This document shows positions 15,690 through 23,409 of a stretch of 64,000 bases of DNA, piece by piece. Position 1 is the stretch's first letter, and each line of letters opens with the position of its first letter. Position numbers and translations under genes: made by a program. The notes below the pieces were generated by a model, which was not told where the DNA came from, searched no databases, and saw nothing but the letters and a program-made list of their open reading frames with translations. Source of the stretch: CAZLCC01 sp964570845 (GTDB taxonomy: Bacteria > Patescibacteriota > Saccharimonadia > Saccharimonadales > Saccharimonadaceae); the NCBI GenBank assembly GCA_964570845.1, contig CAZMZB010000002.1, positions 1 through 64,000 of the forward strand, written 5' to 3'.

Positions 15690-18008
15690 TTATTTCTTTT
15701 TTCGTGCCGTTTTTCGCCCACGACCTTTTCTGACAGGAGCATTTGCAAGCAGTTCTTTAGCTTGTTTGTGAGTTACCTCTGTCGGGTCGGTATCTTTTGG
15801 AATCTTGGCATTTTTGGTGCCATCAGTAACATACGGCCCAAATCGTCCACGAAGCACCTTGACGCCATCGCCAAAATCAGCTACATTTTTTTCAGCTTCA
15901 GCCTTTAGTTTTTCGCTGTAGAGCTTTTTTGCTTCTTCAAGCGTGATGGTATGGGGGTCGAGCGGCTTAATACTGACAAACAGCTTCTCGACTTGGATAT
16001 ATGGCCCAAACCGCCCAATATTAGCCTTAATATCTTTGTCGTCATCTGTCTTACCGACAGTTCGGGGTAGCTTAAACATTTCTAAGGCTTCTTCAAGCGT
16101 GACGGTCTCAAGCTTTGCGCCTGTTGGGAGCGGTGCAAACCGAGGCTTTTCCTCTTCGTCATCAGTACTACCAAGTTGCAGCATCGGTCCATAGCGTCCA
16201 AAGCGAGCAAGTATCGACTTCTTTGTTTTTGGATCAACGCCAATTTCGCGGGCCTGCGCTACTTCACTGCGCTTAATGTCGCCAGACTGCTCAATGAGCT
16301 TATGAAATGGCGTGTAAAAACCTTGCAGCATTTGATTTCGCTCAATATTTCCAACGGCAATCGCGTCAAACTCTTCTTCCACGTTTGCGGTGAAACCATA
16401 ATCAACAATTTGATCAAAATGCCCCGTCAGGAAGTCGCTTACCACCTGCCCGCTAGCGGTCGGTACTAGTTTTCCTTTGTTGCTCCCCGTTTTCTCGCTA
16501 TCAATTTCTCGCTTTACTTCTTGGCCATCAAAATGCAACACAATAACTTCTCGAGGCGCTCCCTCGCTTTCGCCTTTTTCAACATAGCCGCGCTCTTGAA
16601 TCGTGCCGATGATGGTCGCATAGGTTGACGGGCGGCCAATACCGAGGTCTTCGAGTTTTTTCACCAAACTTCCTTCACTGTAGCGTGCTGGCGGTCGAGC
16701 GAATAGTTGTCGAGCATTCACTTCTTGCAGCAAAAGCGTTTGCCCGGATTTTAGTGGCGGCAAAATATCATCTTCTTTTTTGTTTGTGCCATATATCCGT
16801 AAGAAGCCATCAAATAATACCACTTCACCTTTTGCTTCAAGAATTTCTTCATGAGAAGAAATCGCAATGCTCACAGTAGTTTTTTCAAGTTTAGCTGACG
16901 CCATTTGGCTTGCCAGCGTGCGGCGGCGAATTAAATCGTAGAGCTTTTGGTCATATTCGTTACTACTCGCTTTTTCAAGTCGTACATCGGTGGGGCGAAT
17001 TGCTTCGTGCGCTTCCTGTGCGTTAGCAGCTTTACTCTTATATTTTCTGAATTGATGATACTGCTCACCAAATTCGCCTTTTATATAGTGTGTCATAGCG
17101 CCAAGCGCTTGGTCGGCAAGATTGACCGAATCGGTTCGCATATAGGTGATTTTTCCGTCTTGATAGAGTTTTTGCGCCGCCGACATGGTGGCTTTTGTAC
17201 TAAAACCAAGTCGTGCATTAGCTTCTTGCTGTAAGGTACTTGTCGTGAATGGCGCGCTTGGGTTGCGTGTGCCAGGGCTTGTTGCAATATCTGAAACGCT
17301 AAATGTAGTGTCCTTAAGACTTTCCAGGAACATCTGAGCTTCTTTTTCGGTCTTAAAGCGCTTTGGTAGCTCAGCTTTCATCGTTACATCGTCTTCAAGC
17401 TGAAACTCGGCAGTCACTTTAAATTCAGAAGAACTCTCAAAGTTTTCAATTTCACGCTCACGCTCTACTAGAAGTCGCACCGCTGGTGATTGTACGCGTC
17501 CTGCAGACTTTCCGCCGGGTACTTTTTGCCATACTACAGGGCTTAGCTCAAAACCCACAAGCCGGTCTAAAATTTGCCGTGCTTGCTGTGCTTGTACCAA
17601 GTTCATATTCACTTTCAGTGGGTTTTTAATGGCATTTTCAATTGCACTTTTGGTAATTTCATGAAACACAATTCGATTAGTTGTTTTCGGATCAAGCTTC
17701 AAAACTTCGCAAAGATGCCACGCAATAGCCTCTCCTTCACGGTCTTCGTCAGTTGCAAGCCAAACAGTATCAGCGTTTTTTACGGCCTTCTTTAATTCAG
17801 TTATTACCTTTTTCTTTTCTGTATCAACTTCATACGCTGTCTTAAAACCGTTCTTTACGTCCACTGGCGGCGTGCCATCCTTTGTTTTTTTCGGAATATT
17901 ACGAATATGCCCAATACTTGAAAGCACATGAAAATCACTGCCAAGATATTTTTCAATAGTCTTGGCTTTTGCTGGACTCTCTACTATTACTAAATTCTTT
18001 TTGCTCAT
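15690..18008 (-). CDS. topA: DNA topoisomerase I
   Basis: 772 residues, type IA. Relaxes negative supercoils. TOPRIM domain with IVESPAKAKTIEKYLG at about residue 7 and the acidic DEDREGEAIAWHL at about 115; catalytic Tyr at about 289 in TYMRTDSVNL. The C-terminus carries three topoisomerase repeat motifs without zinc-ribbon cysteines (FGRYGPMLQLG, IGRFGPYIQVE, RGRFGPYVTDG) and ends in a basic tail. Normally adjacent to dprA; here only a dprA fragment remains upstream. Its promoter is at 18072-18044. Confidence 0.97.
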   Translation of the reverse strand: MSKKNLVIVESPAKAKTIEKYLGSDFHVLSSIGHIRNIPKKTKDGTPPVDVKNGFKTAYEVDTEKKKVITELKKAVKNADTVWLATDEDREGEAIAWHLCEVLKLDPKTTNRIVFHEITKSAIENAIKNPLKVNMNLVQAQQARQILDRLVGFELSPVVWQKVPGGKSAGRVQSPAVRLLVEREREIENFESSSEFKVTAEFQLEDDVTMKAELPKRFKTEKEAQMFLESLKDTTFSVSDIATSPGTRNPSAPFTTSTLQQEANARLGFSTKATMSAAQKLYQDGKITYMRTDSVNLADQALGAMTHYIKGEFGEQYHQFRKYKSKAANAQEAHEAIRPTDVRLEKASSNEYDQKLYDLIRRRTLASQMASAKLEKTTVSIAISSHEEILEAKGEVVLFDGFLRIYGTNKKEDDILPPLKSGQTLLLQEVNARQLFARPPARYSEGSLVKKLEDLGIGRPSTYATIIGTIQERGYVEKGESEGAPREVIVLHFDGQEVKREIDSEKTGSNKGKLVPTASGQVVSDFLTGHFDQIVDYGFTANVEEEFDAIAVGNIERNQMLQGFYTPFHKLIEQSGDIKRSEVAQAREIGVDPKTKKSILARFGRYGPMLQLGSTDDEEEKPRFAPLPTGAKLETVTLEEALEMFKLPRTVGKTDDDKDIKANIGRFGPYIQVEKLFVSIKPLDPHTITLEEAKKLYSEKLKAEAEKNVADFGDGVKVLRGRFGPYVTDGTKNAKIPKDTDPTEVTHKQAKELLANAPVRKGRGRKTARKKK

Positions 18009-18043
18009 GCTTTATTACGCGTTCTAGCTAAACACAAACAACC

Positions 18044-18072
18044 ATACTACGCAACTTTTATGATTTTGTAAA
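18044..18072 (-). promoter_or_regulatory. Promoter of topA
   Basis: Minus strand TTTACA (18072-18067), 17-nt spacer, TAGTAT (18049-18044). The leader is about 30 nt. It lies between the terminator of the upstream gene and the topA ATG, so topA is transcribed independently. Confidence 0.65.
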
Positions 18073-18077
18073 TGAGA

Positions 18078-18121
18078 AACCCCCATCCGCGAGGCCGAAG
18101 GCTCTCTAGCGGATGGGGGTT
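18078..18121 (-). terminator. Strong hairpin after the secreted-protein gene
   Basis: AACCCCCATCCGC (18078-18090) and GCGGATGGGGGTT (18109-18121) form a perfect 13-bp stem, with an 18-nt GC-rich loop. It begins five bases after the stop of the 18127 gene. The stem is self-flanked by AA/TT only, so termination may be partly factor dependent. Confidence 0.75.
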
Positions 18122-18126
18122 AGGGG

Positions 18127-18558
18127 TTAAAAGCTGTCGCGATAGACCGAAAAACTGGTCTGCTCGACAACTTCTCCGTTTGCATCAACCCACTTCAGCT
18201 TGACCCGAAGCGGCTTTTTGCGAGTATGCTTGGGGGCTGTGTATTCGATGCAGCCCTTTCCATACTTGGAGGCAGCTTTCTTGCTTCCAAATTGCTTCGG
18301 AAGACGAAGAGTGTTGCCCACGTACCTCGGGCAAATCCTAACCACACCCTCCGAAAACACATGAGCAGGATACAGCGGCCTAACGCTGTCAATCCGTCCA
18401 TCATTGTCACGGTGGACAGTGTAGGTGTACGGATTACCTCCTTCGCTCAGATGAGTCGTGGTGCTTGTTTGGTCGGTGTCGTTCCACGGTGACCAAACGG
18501 TAGTAGTGGCCAAGGCCAACAGCGCAATAGCGCTAATGATGAAGTACTTGGTGCGCAT
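18127..18558 (-). CDS. Small secreted protein, orphan
   Basis: 143 residues from the ATG at 18558, preceded by GGGAGG with 5-nt spacing; the longer ORF start lacks such a site. N-terminus MRTKYFIISAIALLALATTTVWS is a clear signal peptide or anchor. The mature part has two cysteines (RICPRY and KGCIEY) that could pair. It is richer in GC than its neighbours. The gene lies downstream of a truncated dprA whose stop codon touches this gene's ribosome-binding site, and is followed by a 13-bp hairpin. No family recognised. Confidence 0.7.
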   Translation of the reverse strand: MRTKYFIISAIALLALATTTVWSPWNDTDQTSTTTHLSEGGNPYTYTVHRDNDGRIDSVRPLYPAHVFSEGVVRICPRYVGNTLRLPKQFGSKKAASKYGKGCIEYTAPKHTRKKPLRVKLKWVDANGEVVEQTSFSVYRDSF

Positions 18559-18568
18559 TTGCGCCTCC

Positions 18569-18724
18569 CTATTCTTGAAAGTTGCGCGTACCGACAATCG
18601 CTACCGTTACCTCTCTGTTTTCGGGTAATTTTCCAAGAAAGTATAACCTTTTTGGAGGATTAGCAATAGTACCCACCATCTGTAAGTATTTCTGCTTCTC
18701 TGGAGTAGTTGTATTGATTTTCAT
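18569..18724 (-). pseudogene. dprA: Truncated dprA (N-terminal 51 codons)
   Basis: From ATG 18724 the frame reads MKINTTTPEKQ, then IANPPKRLYFLGKL and VTVAIVGTRNF, which matches the start of DprA/Smf up to the VAIVGxR motif of the Rossmann-like domain. It then stops (TAG 18571-18569) where a full DprA would continue for about 230 more residues. dprA-topA adjacency is common in bacteria, so this is the expected locus with most of the gene replaced by the secreted-protein unit. A minus-strand TATAAT (18762-18757) still lies upstream. Confidence 0.7.
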
Positions 18725-18744
18725 AAGTAATGTTTCAAAAAGTA

Positions 18745-18773
18745 TTGACAATAAATATTATACGTGCTAGTAT
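18745..18773 (+). promoter_or_regulatory. Strong promoter of an orphan structured RNA
   Basis: Perfect TTGACA (18745-18750), 17-nt spacer, TAGTAT (18768-18773) preceded by TGC (extended -10). It overlaps the divergent -10 of the dprA remnant. No coding region follows for 350 nt. Confidence 0.8.
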
Positions 18774-18779
18774 GATTGA

Positions 18780-19037
18780 CGGTTGGCTATGACTATGTTG
18801 ATAGCCAAACGCACCTTATACCCCCTATTCTAACGAAAGTTAGAGTGCGTGCAATGCTTGTGCGAGAGTTTACTACCCTCCACTCTTCACTATTTTATGC
18901 CTTGCGCGCATACTAACCCCTTTAACCGGCGGACCTCTTAATTGTGTGAGGTGGGTCACGCTAATACCCAGAACCTGGGTGGGTTGAAGGGCAAAATGGC
19001 GCTTGAGCGATGCCCACCCTTGCTCAGGCGCTTTTTT
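18780..19037 (+). ncRNA. Unclassified structured RNA, about 258 nt
   Basis: Bounded by a consensus promoter upstream and a U6-tailed terminator downstream, with no ORF. Visible helices: TTGGCTAT 18783-18790 with ATAGCCAA 18801-18808; TCTAAC-GAAA-GTTAGA 18829-18844 (GNRA loop) stacked on CGCAC 18810-18814 / GTGCG 18845-18849; ACCCAG 18966-18971 with CTGGGT 18975-18980. GGGTGGG (18977-18983) is complementary to CCCACCC (19013-19019) in the terminator loop, so a pseudoknot or mutually exclusive fold is possible. RNase P, tmRNA, SRP and 6S signatures were looked for and not seen. Confidence 0.65.
18999..19037 (+). terminator. Rho-independent terminator of the structured RNA
   Basis: GCGCTTGAGC (18999-19008) pairs with GCTCAGGCGC (19022-19031) with one wobble pair, followed by TTTTTT (19032-19037). 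Confidence 0.85.
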
Positions 19038-19053
19038 GATGTTTAGCCTACTA

Positions 19054-19082
19054 TTGACTTAAGTAGTATAATATGCTATTGT
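19054..19082 (+). promoter_or_regulatory. Promoter of the 19127 membrane-protein gene
   Basis: TTGACT (19054-19059), 17-nt spacer, TATTGT (19077-19082) preceded by TGC. It starts 17 nt after the U-tract of the RNA terminator. Confidence 0.65.
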
Positions 19083-19126
19083 AAAACAGTAGTACCTTGA
19101 AAAGTCAACAGAAGAAACGAGGTCAA

Positions 19127-19399
19127 ATGGACTACACTTGGCTTGTGTGGGCCGTTATTGCTGGACTTGCAGTAATGGCAATGCTGGAGCGAAAAGCACA
19201 TTGGGTGGCTCGAGCGGTTGCAGCTTTGATTGCCGTTGGTTTTGCCTACAACGCTGTTATCGCCCTCTTTAGCCCGGATGCATGGCTTTCCTGGATTGCG
19301 ATTGCACTCGCGGTCTGGGCTACCTTTTGGGTGCGGCGTTCACGCGGTCGAGACTTATCAGAGCGTTCATCAGGTAATGATGAAGACGATGATGAGTGA
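19127..19399 (+). CDS. Small orphan membrane protein, Trp/Ala-rich
   Basis: 90 residues from ATG 19127, which has GAGGT 5 nt upstream; the longer frame would need a TTG start. Three hydrophobic segments (about 4-20, 28-48, 51-68), then an RRSRGRD patch and an acidic tail NDEDDDE. Followed two bases later by a 79-bp hairpin element that is repeated exactly after the 20134 gene. GC-rich relative to neighbours. No family recognised. Confidence 0.65.
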   Translation: MDYTWLVWAVIAGLAVMAMLERKAHWVARAVAALIAVGFAYNAVIALFSPDAWLSWIAIALAVWATFWVRRSRGRDLSERSSGNDEDDDE

Positions 19400-19401
19400 A
19401 C

Positions 19402-19480
19402 AAACAGGGGTTTGGGAACGATGATTTCCGTGCGCACTCTGCGCATGATGTATCATCTGTTCCCGGCCCCTTTAACTTTT
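19402..19480. repeat. 79-bp hairpin element, copy 1
   Basis: Identical over all 79 positions to 20438-20516. It folds as a long interrupted hairpin: AGGGG..CCCCT, GGGAAC..GTTCCC, ATGAT..ATCAT and an inner GCGC-ACTCT-GCGC, ending TTTAACTTTT. It begins just after the stop of the 19127 gene and its last two bases belong to the stop codon of pth on the other strand, so it probably terminates transcription from both sides. Confidence 0.85.
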
Positions 19481-20039
19481 ATAACGTAAAGCTTGTTGTC
19501 TTTAAGTCATTATTCAAAAAACTATTCATCAAAGCCAACACTTCCTGATGAATAGTTTTTTGAATAGCATTTGCTTCATCTTTGCTGAACTTGCTCAGCA
19601 CAAAATCGGCATCGTCCATTTTCTCTTGTAGTTCATTCCAAATGCCAATGCGAATGCGCCAATAATTAGTACCAATGTGAGCTGAAATGCTTTTAACGCC
19701 ATTATTTCCCGCATCGCTGCTATTGTGGCGAATACGAATAGTGCCAAATGGAAGCGCTAACTCATCGTGAATAATTAAGATATCTTCATTTTCTATCTTA
19801 TAAAATTCTTTCATAGTTCGCACTGCATCGCCGCTGTTATTATAAAATGTCTGCGGCTTAATAAGTAAAATCTTTTCTTCCCCACGACTATATTCAGTAC
19901 ATAAAGCTTTGAATTTTATTTTTTCTTGCCATCTTAAGCTGTATTCTTTAGCGAAAAAATCAAGCATTAAAAAGCCAAGATTATGTCGTGTTGCCTCATA
20001 ATTCTTCCCGGCATTGCCAAGTCCAACGATTAATTTCAT
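19479..20039 (-). CDS. pth: Peptidyl-tRNA hydrolase
   Basis: 186 residues from the ATG giving MKLIVGLGNAGKNY; the longer ORF adds seven unsupported residues. Cleaves peptidyl-tRNA released from stalled ribosomes. Motifs: GLGNxGKNYExTRHNLGF with the catalytic His, KPQTFYNNSG and HDELALPFG. The usual GGHNGLKS segment reads GNNGVKS here, so the conserved His of that motif is Asn. The stop codon shares bases with the 79-bp hairpin element. Confidence 0.93.
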   Translation of the reverse strand: MKLIVGLGNAGKNYEATRHNLGFLMLDFFAKEYSLRWQEKIKFKALCTEYSRGEEKILLIKPQTFYNNSGDAVRTMKEFYKIENEDILIIHDELALPFGTIRIRHNSSDAGNNGVKSISAHIGTNYWRIRIGIWNELQEKMDDADFVLSKFSKDEANAIQKTIHQEVLALMNSFLNNDLKTTSFTL

Positions 20040-20133
20040 CTTAAAAACAGTATAAACCATTGATATATATTTAAAAATGTTGTTTACTAGTTCAGTAATA
20101 GTTTACGAGACTACTTCTAGGAAGGGTGGAATT

Positions 20134-20436
20134 GTGGAGTTTGTTGTAGCTATTATTCTGTTGGTGGCAATCGTACAGACGGTCATACTGCGTTGGGCAC
20201 TGAATAAGTGGGCTGCCAGATGGGCACACGTTGCGCCGCAGCCTCCCGCCAGCTGGCATTTTGTCCTCTTTCTGGCGCTAAACGCTTGTAATGTGATCAG
20301 CATGAGTAGGGTTGGTCAAGTGGTCAGCGGAATGTTACTGGCTCTGATCGGTGCCTTCTTTATTTTTGCCGCATTTTACTACTATGACGTGTGGTACATT
20401 CGGAAGAACGGATTCTCCATCTGGCGGGGGTGGTAG
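20134..20436 (+). CDS. Small orphan membrane protein
   Basis: 100 residues from GTG 20134, preceded by AGGAAGGGTGGA; an ATG at 20077 in frame lacks a ribosome-binding site. Three hydrophobic segments (about 3-22, 38-55, 62-84) and a basic, Trp-containing C-terminus. It is immediately followed by the second copy of the 79-bp element. Not similar in sequence to the 19127 protein despite the shared element. No family recognised. Confidence 0.6.
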   Translation: MEFVVAIILLVAIVQTVILRWALNKWAARWAHVAPQPPASWHFVLFLALNACNVISMSRVGQVVSGMLLALIGAFFIFAAFYYYDVWYIRKNGFSIWRGW

Positions 20437-20437
20437 T

Positions 20438-20516
20438 AAACAGGGGTTTGGGAACGATGATTTCCGTGCGCACTCTGCGCATGATGTATCATCTGTTCCC
20501 GGCCCCTTTAACTTTT
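20438..20516. repeat. 79-bp hairpin element, copy 2
   Basis: Exact copy of 19402-19480. It starts one base after the stop of the 20134 gene, and its last base is the first base of the der stop codon on the minus strand, reproducing the arrangement of copy 1 with pth. Confidence 0.85.
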
Positions 20517-21847
20517 TAATCTTTTCGCTTCATTTGTTTTTCATCGCGAAAACTGAACATGATTGGCGTGCCGCCAAAGTCATAAGCTTCACGCATATTC
20601 CGCTCAAGATAACGCTTATAGCTCCAGTGGAGGAACTTTAAATCTGAGCCAAACAGCACAAACCATGGGGGTGAAACATCTGTTTGCACGAGATAACGTA
20701 GCTTCGGATGGGTGTTTTTAAGTCCTGCAGGCGGATGTTTTCTGAGGCATTGTTGCAAAATCTTGTTTAAATCACTGGTTTTCACTTTGGTTTTTCGGCG
20801 TTTATAAATCTGCAGTGCTAAATCAAACAATTTTGTGACGTTTTGCCCGGTTTCAGAGCTGGTAAAGATGAGCGGTGCCCACGGAGCGAAGGTAAAATTG
20901 TGAGCGATTTGCGGTGCTAGAGCGTCTCGGGTATAGGCATCTTTTCCTTCGACGCTATCCCATTTACTCACCACTAATACTAAACCTTTGCCCGCCTCTT
21001 TGATCATACCGGCGAGTTTTTGGTCGAGTTGCGTGTTGAGTTCATTAACGTCCATGAGCAGAAAGCACACGTCAGCTTGTTCAATGGCCTGTAGGGTGCG
21101 AAGAACGCTAAACTTTTCAATTCCCACTTCGATCTTGCCGCTGCGGCGCATACCGGCTGTATCAAGCAGCTGAATATCCTGCTTTTTATATTTCACCGAA
21201 ACGTGATTGACATCTCGCGTTGTACCGGCAACGTCAGCGACAATTGCCTGTTGTTTACCAGCAAGTGTATTAAATAGATAGCTTTTACCGGCATTGGGGC
21301 GACCAATGAGCGCAATACGCAGTATATCATCAGCTTCTTTATTACTTTGTGGCGGGATATGTTCGGTAATTTCTTCGAGTAACTGCTTAATGCCCCTACT
21401 GTGTTCCGCACTGGTGCGAATCACCGTTTTGATACCAAGTCGCTGAAAGTCTTCATTTGGTAGACTGCCTTTAAGGTCGGTTTTATTAACGACGAGAATG
21501 ACTGGCTTTTTGCTTTTTAACGCTTTTTTGGCCACGAGACGGTCTTCTTCGCTGAGGTGCCGCGTGCTATCAACGGTGACTAAAATAACCTCGGCTGCCT
21601 CTGCTGCTTCCGTAATTTGCTCTTGAATCGTCGCTTCAAATTCATCATTAGGATCTTTTAATCCTGCAGTATCAACGAGCCAAAAAGTATGATCATTAAA
21701 GCTCACTTTACCAAGCACGCTATCTCGGGTGGTGCCCGCTTCACGCGCAACAATCGCCTGTTTCTCACGAACCAGACGATTAAACAGCGAACTTTTGCCA
21801 ACATTCGCTTGACCGATAATTGCCACAGTGGGCAGTTTTTTGCTCAT
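20516..21847 (-). CDS. der: Ribosome biogenesis GTPase Der (EngA)
   Basis: 443 residues. Tandem GTPase domains followed by a KH-like domain; acts in 50S assembly. G1 motifs GQANVGKSSLFNRL (about 11) and GRPNAGKSYLFNTL (about 181); G3 DTAG in both; G4 NKTD and a variant SKWD. C-terminal KH-like domain with VLFGSDLKFLHWSYKRYLERNMRE. Start ATG 21847 has TAGAAT 9 nt upstream and no Shine-Dalgarno. Confidence 0.96.
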   Translation of the reverse strand: MSKKLPTVAIIGQANVGKSSLFNRLVREKQAIVAREAGTTRDSVLGKVSFNDHTFWLVDTAGLKDPNDEFEATIQEQITEAAEAAEVILVTVDSTRHLSEEDRLVAKKALKSKKPVILVVNKTDLKGSLPNEDFQRLGIKTVIRTSAEHSRGIKQLLEEITEHIPPQSNKEADDILRIALIGRPNAGKSYLFNTLAGKQQAIVADVAGTTRDVNHVSVKYKKQDIQLLDTAGMRRSGKIEVGIEKFSVLRTLQAIEQADVCFLLMDVNELNTQLDQKLAGMIKEAGKGLVLVVSKWDSVEGKDAYTRDALAPQIAHNFTFAPWAPLIFTSSETGQNVTKLFDLALQIYKRRKTKVKTSDLNKILQQCLRKHPPAGLKNTHPKLRYLVQTDVSPPWFVLFGSDLKFLHWSYKRYLERNMREAYDFGGTPIMFSFRDEKQMKRKD

Positions 21848-21891
21848 ATAAACTCTATTCTAACAGATATAAATAGCAAATAATACGTAAG

Positions 21892-22566
21892 CTATTCTTT
21901 TTCTGATCCTATTCTTTTCAAGCCTTTACTTCCTAATGTTGCCGCAAAGAGGTTTTCGTCAAATTCACAAATACGCATTATTTCTTCATAGCTTGGAATG
22001 ACAACGCCCTTTTTATGGGCAGGGCATCCTCTTTCTCTTGAATCGTAATCGATTCTATGCCCGTCACTGCATGCTGTTGTTGTGGCATCTATACGTAATT
22101 TCTGTGGATTTTTAAGAGCTATTCCATAATCAGTTAATGTGTAATGTGCTAAAATTTCTGACTCTTCATAATAGCGGCTGCTCTCAGTAAGACCCATTGT
22201 GGTTTCGAGCCAATGCGCTATCTTACCATGGTGTTGGGCGGGTAGCATTACACTTTGCTTGGTGGCTGGCTGGTGCATTACGGTAACGAGCTGGTCTAAA
22301 GAAAACCCTTCCTTCGCACCTTTCCTCGCTGCAATGTGTGCAAATCTGCCAATGACTCTTAAACCGTGTTGTACTCCAGCTGTTTTTAGGCTCTCGGGTA
22401 TTCTGTCTCCGATGCGCTCAAAGAGAATGTCGGTCATTTCTTCATAGCATGCACGTGTACCTGGCTCGCTTGCGTAAGAAGGTCTATTTTGATTCCACTG
22501 CAGGCTAGCCAGTCTAACTTCAGTTTCAAACTCATCAAATACTGTTACTCCTCGGGGTCGTCTCAT
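21892..22566 (-). CDS. Hypothetical protein with Cys/His cluster
   Basis: 224 residues, soluble. The C-terminal part has a C-x3-H-x9-C-x2-H arrangement (CSDGH...GCPAH at about residues 168-184), possibly a metal site. Mostly helical in appearance before that. TATAAT (22579-22574 on the minus strand) ends 7 nt before the ATG, so a leaderless mRNA is likely. No family recognised. Confidence 0.55.
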   Translation of the reverse strand: MRRPRGVTVFDEFETEVRLASLQWNQNRPSYASEPGTRACYEEMTDILFERIGDRIPESLKTAGVQHGLRVIGRFAHIAARKGAKEGFSLDQLVTVMHQPATKQSVMLPAQHHGKIAHWLETTMGLTESSRYYEESEILAHYTLTDYGIALKNPQKLRIDATTTACSDGHRIDYDSRERGCPAHKKGVVIPSYEEIMRICEFDENLFAATLGSKGLKRIGSEKE

Positions 22567-22707
22567 AATTAATATTATACCATAATTATTTTATAATAAC
22601 AGTATTCTATTACGTTTATATCTTTTTTAAAAGAAATGATTAAGAGTAGTTTTTTTGCTCTACAAGTGTGTGTTTGTACTGATGAGCTCAAAAGAACGAA
22701 AGCAAAA

Positions 22708-23391
22708 TTAAATTATGACTTCTTTAAATTCACCTGACGATAGGCTGCCTATTTTAAATTCACCAAACTTTGTGCGGTGTAGTTTTATTACTTCGTAGCC
22801 TAACGCATCAAACGTTCGTCTTATCTGTCGATTGCGACCTTCATGCATGGCAACTTGCCACTGTCTACGATTTTTTTCTGAAAGCCGAGAAAGATGCAGC
22901 TTACTGTTGCCGTCTTCCAGTTCTATGCCCTGATCATGTACCATCCGTTGATGTAGTGGCTCCAGGTCCTTATCCAGCGCTATTTCATAAGTTTTGGTTT
23001 TATGAAAACCAGGGTGTGTCATTCGGTGTGCAAAATCGCCATCATTTGTCAAAAGTAATAGCCCGGAGCTGTTTTTATCGAGCCTACCGACTGGTTTTAG
23101 ATGGTGGAGCTCTTTTGGTAAAAGATCATAAATTGTCGGTGAATTACCCTGTTTCTTGCGTGAACAGACATACCCCATGGGCTTATGTAAAGCAATATAT
23201 CGTAATTTTTTTAAAGTAATGATGCGTTTGCCGTTTACGACGACTATATCCTGTTCGCTTACTCTACTCCCTAGCGAAGCAGTCTCTTTGTTAACAGAGA
23301 CATGGCCAACGGCAATTAAATTATCAGCTTCCCGGCGACTGATGCCGAGTTGCAATGCAAGGTATTTATTGAGTCGAATATCGTTAGTCAC
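22708..23391 (-). CDS. RsuA/RluB-family pseudouridine synthase
   Basis: 227 residues. N-terminal S4 RNA-binding domain (IRLNKYLALQLGISRREADNLI), then the catalytic domain with GRLDKNSSGLLLLTNDG containing the catalytic Asp, and GRNRQIRRTFDALGYEV. Isomerises uridine in 16S or 23S rRNA; which site cannot be decided from sequence alone, so no symbol is given. GTG start; TATACT lies about 10 nt upstream. Downstream of the two-component genes on the same strand, 18 nt away. Confidence 0.92.
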   Translation of the reverse strand: MTNDIRLNKYLALQLGISRREADNLIAVGHVSVNKETASLGSRVSEQDIVVVNGKRIITLKKLRYIALHKPMGYVCSRKKQGNSPTIYDLLPKELHHLKPVGRLDKNSSGLLLLTNDGDFAHRMTHPGFHKTKTYEIALDKDLEPLHQRMVHDQGIELEDGNSKLHLSRLSEKNRRQWQVAMHEGRNRQIRRTFDALGYEVIKLHRTKFGEFKIGSLSSGEFKEVII

Positions 23392-23409
23392 TATGGATTC
23401 TAGTATAGA

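Noticed and set aside
15500..15748. 82-aa minus-strand ORF between topA and the HTH gene
   Set aside because: Overlaps the topA 3' end out of frame and spans two promoter sequences; no ribosome-binding site.
18780..19037. 6S RNA, RNase P RNA, SRP RNA or tmRNA identity for the structured RNA
   Set aside because: None of the conserved core sequences or the end-to-end stem of 6S could be found by eye.
19097..19126. TTG start for the 19127 membrane protein
   Set aside because: ATG 19127 has GAGGT at good spacing; the TTG has none.
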